From Paracoccus sp. (in: a-proteobacteria) (GTDB lineage: Bacteria > Pseudomonadota > Alphaproteobacteria > Rhodobacterales > Rhodobacteraceae), in the NCBI GenBank assembly GCA_030538425.1, contig JAUNTZ010000005.1, positions 28,886 through 92,885 of the forward strand: 64,000 nt of DNA, read 5' to 3'. The position numbers and the translations under genes are program-made. Under the pieces are notes generated by a model that was not told where the DNA came from, ran no database searches, and was given only the letters and a program-made list of their open reading frames with translations. Below, in pieces: positions 18,480-26,590 of this stretch. How positions within the stretch are numbered: position 1 is the first letter of the stretch; each line of letters starts with the position of its first letter.

Positions 18480-20927
18480 ATGAAGGGTAACGTAGCCGCG
18501 AACGGGCAGGGCTTGGACGAGCAGAACCATATCACGCGCGTGCCGCGCCTTGGCCGCGCCCTGCGCCTGACCCGCGCCGGGCTGTGGTGGGAATCGCTTG
18601 CCCGCGCCTTTTGGCCATTGGCGGCTATGGTCGCGGCGGTTCTGGCCGCAATGCTTTTGGGCCTGCCTGCGGCCTTGCCCGCGCTCGCGCTGCGGCTAGG
18701 TTTTGCGCTGGCGGTGATCGGGCTTGTGGCGACGGCGCTTTGGGGGGCGCTGCGCTTTCACGCACCGGCCCCTGATGCGGAATTGCGGCGCGTCGATGAC
18801 CTGCTTGAGGGCCGCCCGCTCAGCGCGATGCGCGACCGCGCGGCGCTTGGCGGTGAGGGTGCCTTGTGGCAGGCGCATCTGGCGCAGATGGAGGCCCGCG
18901 CGGCCGATGCCCGCGCGGTTCCGCCTGATGCGGGGCTGGCCCGGCGCGACCCGTTTGCGCTGCGCCTTGTCGCGGTGACGGCGCTTGTCATGGCGTTGCT
19001 TTTTGGCAGCGCGGCGCAACTGGGGCCGGGGCTTGGCGCGATTGCGGCGACATGGCGGCCCGAGGCGCAGGCCCTGCCGCGCCCGGCGGGCAGCGGCTGG
19101 GAGGGCTGGGCCGTGCCGCCCGCCTATACGAATCGCCCGACGATCTATCTCAACGAGTTTGAGCCCGGCGCGGAACTGGCCTTGCCGCAAGGCACGCGCT
19201 TTGGCTTTCGTCTTTATGGCGATGGCGTCGCGATTGACCAAAGCATCGGCACAGCCATCAGCGATGATCCGCAGGCGCCCGAATACCGGCTGGAACGCGA
19301 CGGGACGCTGCGCGTCGCGGGCCAGCGTTTCCAGATCACGATGCAGCCCGATGCCCCCCCGGTGATCGAGGCAGGCGCGGTTCCCGAACGCCGTGTCGAT
19401 GGCCGCTTCATCCAGCCATTCACCGCCACCGACGATTTCGGCGTTGCCGAGGCGCGGGCGGTGATCCGCCTTGATCTCGACCGGGTGGAGCGTCGTTTTG
19501 GTCTGGCCGCCCAGCCCGCGCCGCGCGCGGCGGTCGAACTGGCGCTGCCCATGCCTTCGGGCGACCGCAGCCGCGTGGTGGGCCAGCTGAACGCCGATCT
19601 GATGAAGCATCCTTGGGCGAACCTGCCCGTGACCATGCAGCTTTATGCGACGGACGGGCTGGGGCAGGAAGCCGCGGCGGCGCCGGTCGCGATGGTGCTG
19701 CCGGGGCGGCGGTTTTTCGACCCTCTGGCGGCGGCGATGATCGAGCTGCGCCGAGATATGCTCTGGTCGCCCGAAAATATGGCGCGGACGGCGCAACTGA
19801 TGCGGGCGCTGATCTGGGAATCCGAAGGCTTCATGGATGAGGCCGTGGCGCGCGGGCTTTACGGCATCGTGCTGCGCATCGAACAGGGCGACATGCCCGA
19901 TGACGCCCGTGAGCAGGTTGCCGAAACGCTTTGGCAGGTGGCGGTGCAGCTTGAGGATGGCGGGCTTGACGACGCCATCGCGCGGATGCGCCGCGCGCAG
20001 GAACGGCTGTCCGAGGCGATCCGTCAGGGCGCCAGCCCGCAGGAAATCCAACGCTTGATGAATGAGCTGCGTGAGGCGACCGAGGCCTACAAGCGCGCTC
20101 TGCCGGTGAATGAGGATGAGGCCGACAGCCCCGGTGCGCGCCGCCCCGATATCATGCTCTCGGGCGACCAGATCCAGCAGATGATGCACGAGATTGAGCG
20201 GCTGATGTCCGAGGGCCGCATGGCCGAGGCGCAGGAATTGCTGGAGCAGTTCAACCGGATGATGGAAAACCTCCAGATGTGGCGCGGTGAGGGTGCGGGT
20301 GGTGAGGGCCAGCCCGGTGACGCGCCCTCGCGGCAATTGGGTGAGACGCTGCGCGAACAGCAGCGCCTGTCGGATGAGGCTTTCCGCGGCCTTCAGGATC
20401 GCAGCGTCGGTGGCTCGGAAAACAAGGGCGAATCCAGTGAGACACTCGCCGACCGGCAGGCCGAGCTGCGCCGAGATCTGGGCCGTCAGCGCGGCCTCTT
20501 GCCCGGGCGCGGCACCGATGAGGGGGCGGCTGCGCGCGACAGTCTCGACCGCGCCGGTGAGGCGATGGAGCAGGCCGAACAGGCGCTGCGTCGCGGCGAT
20601 CTGGCGGGCGCCATGCAGCTTCAGGCCGACGCGATCGAGGCGATGCGGGGCGGGATGCGCGCGCTGGACCGTCTGGACCGCGCCGGACGTGCAGGCGAGG
20701 ACGGCGCGCGGGGTGAGACGCCCGACGGTTCCGCCGACCCGCTTGGCCGCACCGCGCAGGGCCTGCCGGGCGACGGCGTCACCAGCAATGAGGGGCTGGA
20801 CGACGAGGCGAGCGACCAAAGCCGCCGCGCCCGCGACCTGCGCGACGAGATCCGCCGCCGCCTTGGCGAACAGGCCCGCCCGCAGGATGAACGCGATTAC
20901 CTTGACCGGTTGCTGGATGGTTTCTGA
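18480..20927 (+). CDS. TIGR02302/DUF4175 family membrane protein
   Basis: This 815-residue protein is conserved next to lysA in this order of bacteria. Two membrane helices lie near the N-terminus (about 42-85) and a third at about 160-180. A beta-rich region follows, with a PPAYTNRPTIYL segment. The long C-terminal part (about 480-815) is highly charged, Gln/Glu/Arg-rich and helical, with Met-rich MMHEIERLM-type repeats. The start at 18480 (MKGNVAANG) is preceded by GGGGCAGGG. The function is unknown; an envelope role is inferred only from topology. Confidence 0.8.
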   Translation: MKGNVAANGQGLDEQNHITRVPRLGRALRLTRAGLWWESLARAFWPLAAMVAAVLAAMLLGLPAALPALALRLGFALAVIGLVATALWGALRFHAPAPDAELRRVDDLLEGRPLSAMRDRAALGGEGALWQAHLAQMEARAADARAVPPDAGLARRDPFALRLVAVTALVMALLFGSAAQLGPGLGAIAATWRPEAQALPRPAGSGWEGWAVPPAYTNRPTIYLNEFEPGAELALPQGTRFGFRLYGDGVAIDQSIGTAISDDPQAPEYRLERDGTLRVAGQRFQITMQPDAPPVIEAGAVPERRVDGRFIQPFTATDDFGVAEARAVIRLDLDRVERRFGLAAQPAPRAAVELALPMPSGDRSRVVGQLNADLMKHPWANLPVTMQLYATDGLGQEAAAAPVAMVLPGRRFFDPLAAAMIELRRDMLWSPENMARTAQLMRALIWESEGFMDEAVARGLYGIVLRIEQGDMPDDAREQVAETLWQVAVQLEDGGLDDAIARMRRAQERLSEAIRQGASPQEIQRLMNELREATEAYKRALPVNEDEADSPGARRPDIMLSGDQIQQMMHEIERLMSEGRMAEAQELLEQFNRMMENLQMWRGEGAGGEGQPGDAPSRQLGETLREQQRLSDEAFRGLQDRSVGGSENKGESSETLADRQAELRRDLGRQRGLLPGRGTDEGAAARDSLDRAGEAMEQAEQALRRGDLAGAMQLQADAIEAMRGGMRALDRLDRAGRAGEDGARGETPDGSADPLGRTAQGLPGDGVTSNEGLDDEASDQSRRARDLRDEIRRRLGEQARPQDERDYLDRLLDGF

Positions 20928-21369
20928 TGGGGCAGTCGCTGACCGCGCCCAAGCGGCGTTAGGATGATTGCCGGGCATGTCGCGAGTGAACGCAAATTGC
21001 CTTTTTATCCGGTCAGCTAGGAAAAAGGCTCGCCTCTGGACCCAACACCGCCACCCTGAAGCGGACAATATAAACGGCGCCCGCCGCCTGAATGACCGCA
21101 AATGCCTTCGCTATCATCTTCTGCTCAAGCTGAGGCAGGCGCCTGCCCACCGACAGTCAGCGCAAGGAAAGCCGGTCACCTCGCATTCGCGGCGAACACC
21201 TCACCACCTGCGCGATCATTCTGCGCTTATGCTCAGGCGGTCGGGCGAGGGCTGCCGCTGAGGAAGCTCTCAAGCTGACGAGAGCAATCACATAGCATCG
21301 GGTGCATACCGGGCTCCGCCAGGCTGTTAACCCTGCCCAGCAGACAAGTTGCCCGACGAGCCCCGCCCC
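20928..21369 (+). other. Non-coding stretch of lower GC, nothing recognised
   Basis: About 440 bp between the DUF4175 gene and the convergent GST gene, visibly less GC-rich than the flanking genes. It holds a perfect 14-bp palindrome GGCAGGCGCCTGCC (21134-21147) and a small hairpin (21266-21285). One frame of 97 codons on the plus strand has no ribosome-binding site and no family pattern. It may be a remnant of foreign or decayed sequence. Confidence 0.4.
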
Positions 21370-22068
21370 TTATGCCGCGACCACCAACCCGCGCTGCACA
21401 GCCGGGCGCGCCAGAAAGCGGTCGAGCCAGCGAAGCACGTTTTTCATCTCATCGCGCCCGGTCTCGGCGGTGGCGTCATAGCCGGTCTCAAGGTTGCGCA
21501 CCCAAGGACCAAGGGCGATGTCGGCAATAGAGTAATCGCCAGCGATCCAGTCACGGCCTTCAAGCTGGCGGTCCAGAACGCCAAGCAGGCGGCGGGCTTC
21601 GGCATAGTAGCGCTCACGCGGGCGGGGGTCTTCGATCTCGCGGCCCTTGTAGCGGTGGAAAAAGCCAAGCTGCCCGAACATCGGGCCGACCCCGCCGATC
21701 TGGAACATCAGCCATTGCAGCACCTGATAGCGGGCCGCCCCCTCACGCGGCAGGAACTGGCCGGTCTTGTCGGCCAGATAGATCAGGATCGCGCCGGATT
21801 CCCACAATCCCATGGGTTTGCCGCCGGGGCCGTCCGGGTCGATGATCGCCGGGATCTTGTTATTGGGGTTCAGCGAGAGAAACTCGGGCGTCAATTGATC
21901 GGCGGGGTCGGAGATCGAGATCCGATGCGCTTCGTAATCAAGGCCGGTCTCTTCCAGCATGATCGAGGCCTTGACCCCGTTCGGCGTCGCCAGCGAATAA
22001 AGCTGAATCGCGCCGGGCCGCGTGGCGGGCCAACGCCCTGTGATCGGAAAGTCGCCTAAAATCTGCAT
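21370..22068 (-). CDS. Glutathione S-transferase, YfcG/YghU-like (nu class)
   Basis: This 232-residue GST has an N-terminal thioredoxin fold carrying the nu-class TPNG motif (LYSLATPNGVKASIMLEE). The cis-proline is in NNKIPAIID and the glutathione gamma-glutamyl site in WESGAILIYLA. An all-helical C-terminal domain has the N-capping segment YSIADIALGPWV. Nu-class members act as disulfide-bond reductases using two glutathiones. It is transcribed away from mscL. Confidence 0.87.
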   Translation of the reverse strand: MQILGDFPITGRWPATRPGAIQLYSLATPNGVKASIMLEETGLDYEAHRISISDPADQLTPEFLSLNPNNKIPAIIDPDGPGGKPMGLWESGAILIYLADKTGQFLPREGAARYQVLQWLMFQIGGVGPMFGQLGFFHRYKGREIEDPRPRERYYAEARRLLGVLDRQLEGRDWIAGDYSIADIALGPWVRNLETGYDATAETGRDEMKNVLRWLDRFLARPAVQRGLVVAA

Positions 22069-22158
22069 GAGATTATCGCTCCGTTGCGGTTTGTTTAAAA
22101 TCTGCTATGGCGCAGCTGTATGAAGATACGCAATGCGTGAACAATATGAGGTAATCCC

Positions 22159-22593
22159 GTGATAAAAGAGTTCAAGGATTTTATCGCCCGCGGCAATGTG
22201 ATGGACATGGCTGTGGGCATCATCATCGGCGCAGCCTTTACGGCTATCGTCACCTCGCTGGTCAGCGACCTGATCGACCCGATCATCGGTCTGATCACTG
22301 GCGGCACTGATTTCTCGAACCTTTATGTGGTTCTGTCGGGCAATGCGCCGGCCGGTGCCAGCCTGCAAGCGGCCCGCGATTCGGGCGCTGCGGTGTTCGC
22401 CTATGGCTCGTTCCTGACCGCCGTGATCAACTTCCTGATCATCGCCTTTGTCGTGTTCCTGCTGGTCAAGGCGGTGAACCGCGTCAAGGAAACCGCGATT
22501 CGCCAGGAAAAGGTTGAGGAAGAAGTCGCAGGCCCGACCCAGGAAGAACTGCTGATCCAGATCCGCGACGAGCTGCGCGTCCGCAACGTCTGA
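22159..22593 (+). CDS. mscL: Large-conductance mechanosensitive channel
   Basis: This 144-residue MscL opens under membrane tension to release osmolytes. It begins with the amphipathic helix [20 protein letters not shown], then the pore-lining helix with [13 protein letters not shown] periplasmic loop and TM2 (about 85-107) follow, and the cytoplasmic helix ends [21 protein letters not shown] precedes the GTGATAAAAG context before the ATG. A strong terminator follows. Confidence 0.94.
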   Translation: MIKEFKDFIARGNVMDMAVGIIIGAAFTAIVTSLVSDLIDPIIGLITGGTDFSNLYVVLSGNAPAGASLQAARDSGAAVFAYGSFLTAVINFLIIAFVVFLLVKAVNRVKETAIRQEKVEEEVAGPTQEELLIQIRDELRVRNV

Positions 22594-22625
22594 CGCAACG
22601 TCACGATCCCTGCCGAAACGCAAAC

Positions 22626-22651
22626 GCGGCCCCGAAGGGGCCGCATTTTTT
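22626..22651 (+). terminator. Rho-independent terminator of mscL
   Basis: An 8-bp perfect stem GCGGCCCC/GGGGCCGC with a GAA loop is followed by A and six T. Confidence 0.9.
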
Positions 22652-22695
22652 GTGGCGTGGCGACAGGGCGGCGGGCATCCGCCGCCCGTCACAGC

Positions 22696-23139
22696 TTACT
22701 GCAGGTTGCGGCCGATCGGGCCGGGCGGGGTCGCCAGCGTGCCGTATTCAAAGGTCAGCGTGGCCGGGCCGCCCGAGATGCGCAGCACGCCGTCTTCGTA
22801 GGTGATGCGGTTGGCCTGACGCAGAGCGTTGAAAAAGCGGGTTTCCTGATCGGACCAGCGGCAGGTCAGGCCGGTGGTCTGGATCTCACCCACGCTCAGT
22901 TCCGGCGGGGTGCCAGAGGTCGGGACAGCAAAGTTGTTGCAGCCGGTGCGGCCGGTAATTCCGCCGGGCTGCACGTCGATGGTGGTGTGGCGGGTGGACA
23001 GCACCTCGCCACCGATATTGAACAGCACATAGCCGCCCGTCGGGATCTGGGCGAGCGGATCAACCGGCCCGGTCGCGACGGGGCCGCAGGCGGTGAGGGT
23101 GGCGGCGGCGACCGCCGCGAGGGAAAGATTGCGGATCAT
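22696..23139 (-). CDS. META-domain lipoprotein (HslJ-like)
   Basis: This 147-residue protein has a signal peptide and lipobox LTAC, so Cys18 should be lipidated. The remainder resembles the META/HslJ fold: GRTGCNNFAV-like core and a paired later cysteine in TTGLTCRW, which could form a disulfide. Family members are linked to heat-shock or novobiocin tolerance without a known mechanism. It is an isolated gene downstream of the mscL terminator on the opposite strand. Confidence 0.7.
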   Translation of the reverse strand: MIRNLSLAAVAAATLTACGPVATGPVDPLAQIPTGGYVLFNIGGEVLSTRHTTIDVQPGGITGRTGCNNFAVPTSGTPPELSVGEIQTTGLTCRWSDQETRFFNALRQANRITYEDGVLRISGGPATLTFEYGTLATPPGPIGRNLQ

Positions 23140-23221
23140 GGCAGCATCCTCGGGTTATATTTTCATTTCAAGATGATTGCCGATTGTCACCTGAAGGGCA
23201 AATGGTCAACTCACTGATTTG

Positions 23222-24844
23222 TCAGCCCAGCAGGCGGCGCGCGATCACTTGCGCCTGAATTTCGGCGGCGCCTTCGAAAATATTCAGGATTCGCGCGTCA
23301 CAAAGCACCCTGCTGATGGCATATTCGAGGGCAAAGCCATTGCCACCATGGATCTGCAATGCGTTATCGGCTGTTGCCCAAGCGACACGGGCGCCCAGCA
23401 GTTTCGCCATCCCCGCCTCAAGGTCGCAGCGCCGGTCATGGTCCTTTTGCCATGCGCTGAAATAGGTGAGTTGCCGCGCGATCATGATCTCGACCGCGGC
23501 CATGGCCAGCTTGTCGGCCACCCGCGGAAAGGCGACCAGAGCCTTGCCGAACTGTTTGCGATCAAGCGCGTAACGCAGGCCGAGTTCAAGCGCCGATTGC
23601 GCCACGCCAATCGCGCGGGCGGCGGTCTGGATGCGGGCCGATTCAAAGGTCTGCATCAGCTGCTTGAAGCCCTGACCCGGCACGCCGCCCAGCAGGTTTT
23701 CGCCCTTGACCTTGAAGCCGTCAAAGCCAAGTTCGTATTCCTTCATGCCGCGATAGCCCAGCACCTCGATCTCGCCGCCGGTCATGCCGGGGGTGGGGAA
23801 GGGGTCGGCCTCGGTGCCGGGCGTCTTTTCGGCCAGAAACATCGACAGCCCACGCCAGTCGGTCGTGTCGGGTTCGGTGCGCGCCAGTAGGGTCATCACA
23901 TGGGTGCGGGCGGCATGGGTGATCCAGGTCTTGTTGCCGGTGATTTCCCAATCATCGCCCGCCCGCACCGCACGGGTGCGCAGACTGCCAAGGTCGGAGC
24001 CGGTATTCGGCTCGGTGAACACGGCGGTCGGCAGGATCTCACCGGAGGCCAGCTTCGGCAGCCAGTGCGATTTCTGGGCGTCGGTGCCGCCCGCAAGGAT
24101 CAGTTCGGCGGCGATCTCGCTGCGCGTGCCAAGGCTGCCTACGCCGATATAGCCGCGCGAGAGTTCCTCAGAGACCACCACCATGGCCGCCTTGGACATG
24201 CCCAGCCCGCCCAGATTTTCGGGGATGGTCAGGCCAAACACGCCCAGTTCGGCCAGCTCTTCGATGATCTCCATCGGGATCAGCTCATCCTTCATATGCC
24301 ATTCATGCGCATGCGGGATCACGCGGTCATCGGCATAGCGGCGGAACTGGTCGCGGATCATCTCAAGGTCTTCGTCAAGCCCGGTCGCGCCGAAGGTCGC
24401 CCGCCCGCTATTCTCGGCCATGATCCGCGCCAGCTCGGCCCGCGCCTCGGGCGAGTTGCCCGCCATCAGCGCCCGCGCGGCGTCCGAGGGCTGCCATTCG
24501 ACGCCCATATCCGACAGGCGGGCGAATTCGGTCTGGCTCATCGGGATGCCGCCCTCGATCTGGCGCAGATATTCGCCAAAGCCGATTTGCAGGATCAGGG
24601 TTTCGGTCCGTCCCATCGCGCCCGCCTCGGCCAGACGCCCGGCCCATGCCGCCATCTGGCGCAGCGATTCGGCATAGGTGACCAGCCAGCTGAGCGCATG
24701 GGCGGCATGTTGGTGGGTCTCCAGCGCCTCCGGGTCAACCTTGCCATCGCGGCTGACCATGGCCCGCACGGCCTCCGTGGCGCGGGTCTCTAGCTGGGCG
24801 ATTTCAGGCAGAATCGCGGTGGCGGACTGGATCTGATCGGACAT
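23222..24844 (-). CDS. mcd: (2S)-Methylsuccinyl-CoA dehydrogenase (ethylmalonyl-CoA pathway)
   Basis: This 540-residue acyl-CoA dehydrogenase has an extra N-terminal helical domain of about 150 residues (LPEIAQLETRATEAVRAM, ALSWLVTYAESLRQM). Ordinary acyl-CoA dehydrogenases of about 380 residues lack this; Mcd has it. The FAD domain is complete: TEPNTGSDLGSLRTRA, WITHAARTHVM, QIHGGNGFALEY and NIFEGAAEIQAQVIARRLLG. It oxidises methylsuccinyl-CoA to mesaconyl-CoA during acetyl-CoA assimilation. The start at 24844 is backed by GAGGGGTTCCGCC. phaA and phaB, which supply the same pathway, are also in this window. A long-chain-like dehydrogenase is the weaker alternative. Confidence 0.82.
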   Translation of the reverse strand: MSDQIQSATAILPEIAQLETRATEAVRAMVSRDGKVDPEALETHQHAAHALSWLVTYAESLRQMAAWAGRLAEAGAMGRTETLILQIGFGEYLRQIEGGIPMSQTEFARLSDMGVEWQPSDAARALMAGNSPEARAELARIMAENSGRATFGATGLDEDLEMIRDQFRRYADDRVIPHAHEWHMKDELIPMEIIEELAELGVFGLTIPENLGGLGMSKAAMVVVSEELSRGYIGVGSLGTRSEIAAELILAGGTDAQKSHWLPKLASGEILPTAVFTEPNTGSDLGSLRTRAVRAGDDWEITGNKTWITHAARTHVMTLLARTEPDTTDWRGLSMFLAEKTPGTEADPFPTPGMTGGEIEVLGYRGMKEYELGFDGFKVKGENLLGGVPGQGFKQLMQTFESARIQTAARAIGVAQSALELGLRYALDRKQFGKALVAFPRVADKLAMAAVEIMIARQLTYFSAWQKDHDRRCDLEAGMAKLLGARVAWATADNALQIHGGNGFALEYAISRVLCDARILNIFEGAAEIQAQVIARRLLG

Positions 24845-24903
24845 GGCGGAACCCCTCTTGCGGCATTGCAGCATGAATAGGGCCTTCGCAACCGCAGCGC
24901 AAC

Positions 24904-24931
24904 TATAATGCGCATATAGATTGTATAGCGC
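24904..24931 (+). promoter_or_regulatory. TATAAT box and inverted repeat between mcd and dapE
   Basis: The divergent mcd-dapE gap holds a perfect TATAAT (24904-24909). It is immediately followed by an imperfect inverted repeat GCGC(A)TATA / TATAGCGC (24910-24931, one bulged base). The position suits a promoter with an operator for dapE, but no good -35 box is seen at the usual distance. Confidence 0.35.
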
Positions 24932-24997
24932 ATGAATATGTCGGGCTGGCCTTCGCGCCATCAAGCGCGTAACCAACAGGGAAACGAAGGACGCCCC

Positions 24998-26134
24998 ATG
25001 ACCGATGCTGCCGAACTGACCGCCCGCCTGATCCGTTGCCCCTCTGTCACCCCGGAGGAGGGCGGCGCGTTGCAGCTTTTGCAGGCCGAGTTGGAGGTGG
25101 CGGGCTTTGAATGTCATCGCGTGGACCGCAACGGCACGCCCAACCTCTTCGCGCGTTGGGGCGCAAAGGGCGCGCGGGCCTTTGGCTTTAACGGTCACAC
25201 CGATGTCGTGCCGCCCGGTGATCCCGCCGACTGGACCCACCCGCCCTTTTCCGGCCATGTCGAGGATGGCCTGATCTGGGGGCGTGGCGCGACCGATATG
25301 AAATCGGGCGTGGCCGCCTTTGTGGCGGCGGCGATTGATTTCGTGACCCGGACCCCGCCCGAGGGCGCTGTGATCCTGACCATCACCGGGGACGAGGAAG
25401 GCCCGGGCCGCGACGGCACCCGCGCGCTTTTGGACTGGATGGATGCGCAGGGTGAGCGGATGGAGGTCTGCATTGTGGGCGAGCCGTCCAACCCCGAACG
25501 CTTTGGTGAGATGATCAAGATCGGGCGCCGCGGTTCGGTCACATTCGACATCACGGCGACCGGCGTGCAGGGCCATGCCGCCTATCCGCATCGCGCGAAA
25601 AACCCGCTCCATGCGCTGACCCGCTATCTGGAGGGGCTGATCGCGCGGCCTCTGGACGACGGCACCGCACATTTCGACCCCTCGGGCTTGCAGATCACCA
25701 CGATTGACTGCGGCAATCTGGCCTCGAACGTGATCCCGGCGCGGGCGCAGGCGGTGGTGAATATCCGCTTCAACGACCTGCATAGCGGCGAAAGCCTGAC
25801 CCGAATGATGCGCGACCGGGCCGAGGCGATGGCCTCGGATACCGGCGTCCGGCTAGAGATCACCCCCCACCTGACGGGCGAGGCGTTCCTGACCGAACCC
25901 GGCCCCTTCGTCGATCTGGTCGCGGGCGTGGTGCGCGCCGAAACCGGGCTTGATCCGGTTCTGTCCACCACCGGCGGCACCTCGGATGCGCGTTTCGTCA
26001 AGGATCATTGTCCGGTGGTCGAGTTCGGTCTGGTCGGCCATTTCATGCACCAAGTGGATGAGCGCGTCCCCGAAGCCCAGGTGCGCGACCTGCAACGGGT
26101 CTATCACCGCATTCTCGAACGGTTTTTCGCATGA
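24998..26134 (+). CDS. dapE: Succinyl-diaminopimelate desuccinylase
   Basis: This 378-residue M20-type zinc hydrolase cleaves N-succinyl-LL-diaminopimelate in lysine and peptidoglycan synthesis. Metal-ligand motifs are in order: [33 protein letters not shown] and EPSN. A dimerisation-domain sequence RRGSVTFDI and the C-terminal ligand [15 protein letters not shown] follow. The start at 24998 fits the family; the upstream ATG at 24932 would add non-conserved residues. It overlaps the following GNAT gene by 4 bp (ATGA). Confidence 0.93.
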   Translation: MTDAAELTARLIRCPSVTPEEGGALQLLQAELEVAGFECHRVDRNGTPNLFARWGAKGARAFGFNGHTDVVPPGDPADWTHPPFSGHVEDGLIWGRGATDMKSGVAAFVAAAIDFVTRTPPEGAVILTITGDEEGPGRDGTRALLDWMDAQGERMEVCIVGEPSNPERFGEMIKIGRRGSVTFDITATGVQGHAAYPHRAKNPLHALTRYLEGLIARPLDDGTAHFDPSGLQITTIDCGNLASNVIPARAQAVVNIRFNDLHSGESLTRMMRDRAEAMASDTGVRLEITPHLTGEAFLTEPGPFVDLVAGVVRAETGLDPVLSTTGGTSDARFVKDHCPVVEFGLVGHFMHQVDERVPEAQVRDLQRVYHRILERFFA

Positions 26135-26544
26135 AGATCGAACGCACCGACGATCTGGCCGCCTGCCACGCCCTGCGCCGCGAGGTGTTCATCGGTGAAC
26201 AATCCGTCCCCGAGGCCGAGGAAATGGACGATCTGGACGATGAGGCGCTGCATTATCTGGTCCGCATCGACGGACAGCCCGTCGGCACCGCCCGGCTTCT
26301 GGTCATGGGCGACACCGCCAAGATCGGGCGGGTCTGCGTTGCCGCGTGGGCGCGTGGGACAGGTGCGGGGCTGGCGCTGATGCGCTTTGTTCTGGAGGAT
26401 GCGGCCCGGCAAGGGCTGCGCCGCGCGAAGCTCTCGTCGCAAACCCATGCGATTCCGTTTTACGAAAAATTGGGCTTTACCGCTTATGGTGAGGAATACG
26501 CGGATGCGGGCATCCCTCATCGCGACATGGTGCGGGAACTTTAG
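26131..26544 (+). CDS. GNAT-family N-acetyltransferase (ElaA-like)
   Basis: This 137-residue GNAT opens with a segment like ElaA/YjcF proteins ([27 protein letters not shown]). The acetyl-CoA loop is around [20 protein letters not shown], and [18 protein letters not shown] closes the fold. The substrate is unknown. Translational coupling to dapE suggests co-expression but not necessarily a shared pathway. Confidence 0.82.
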   Translation: MKIERTDDLAACHALRREVFIGEQSVPEAEEMDDLDDEALHYLVRIDGQPVGTARLLVMGDTAKIGRVCVAAWARGTGAGLALMRFVLEDAARQGLRRAKLSSQTHAIPFYEKLGFTAYGEEYADAGIPHRDMVREL

Positions 26545-26590
26545 GTCGCGCTTGCGGCTTGATCCTGAACGATAAATCAAGGGGGACGGC

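Noticed and set aside
20968-21261. 97-codon plus-strand frame in the gap before the GST gene
   Set aside because: No ribosome-binding site, no family pattern, basic low-quality composition.
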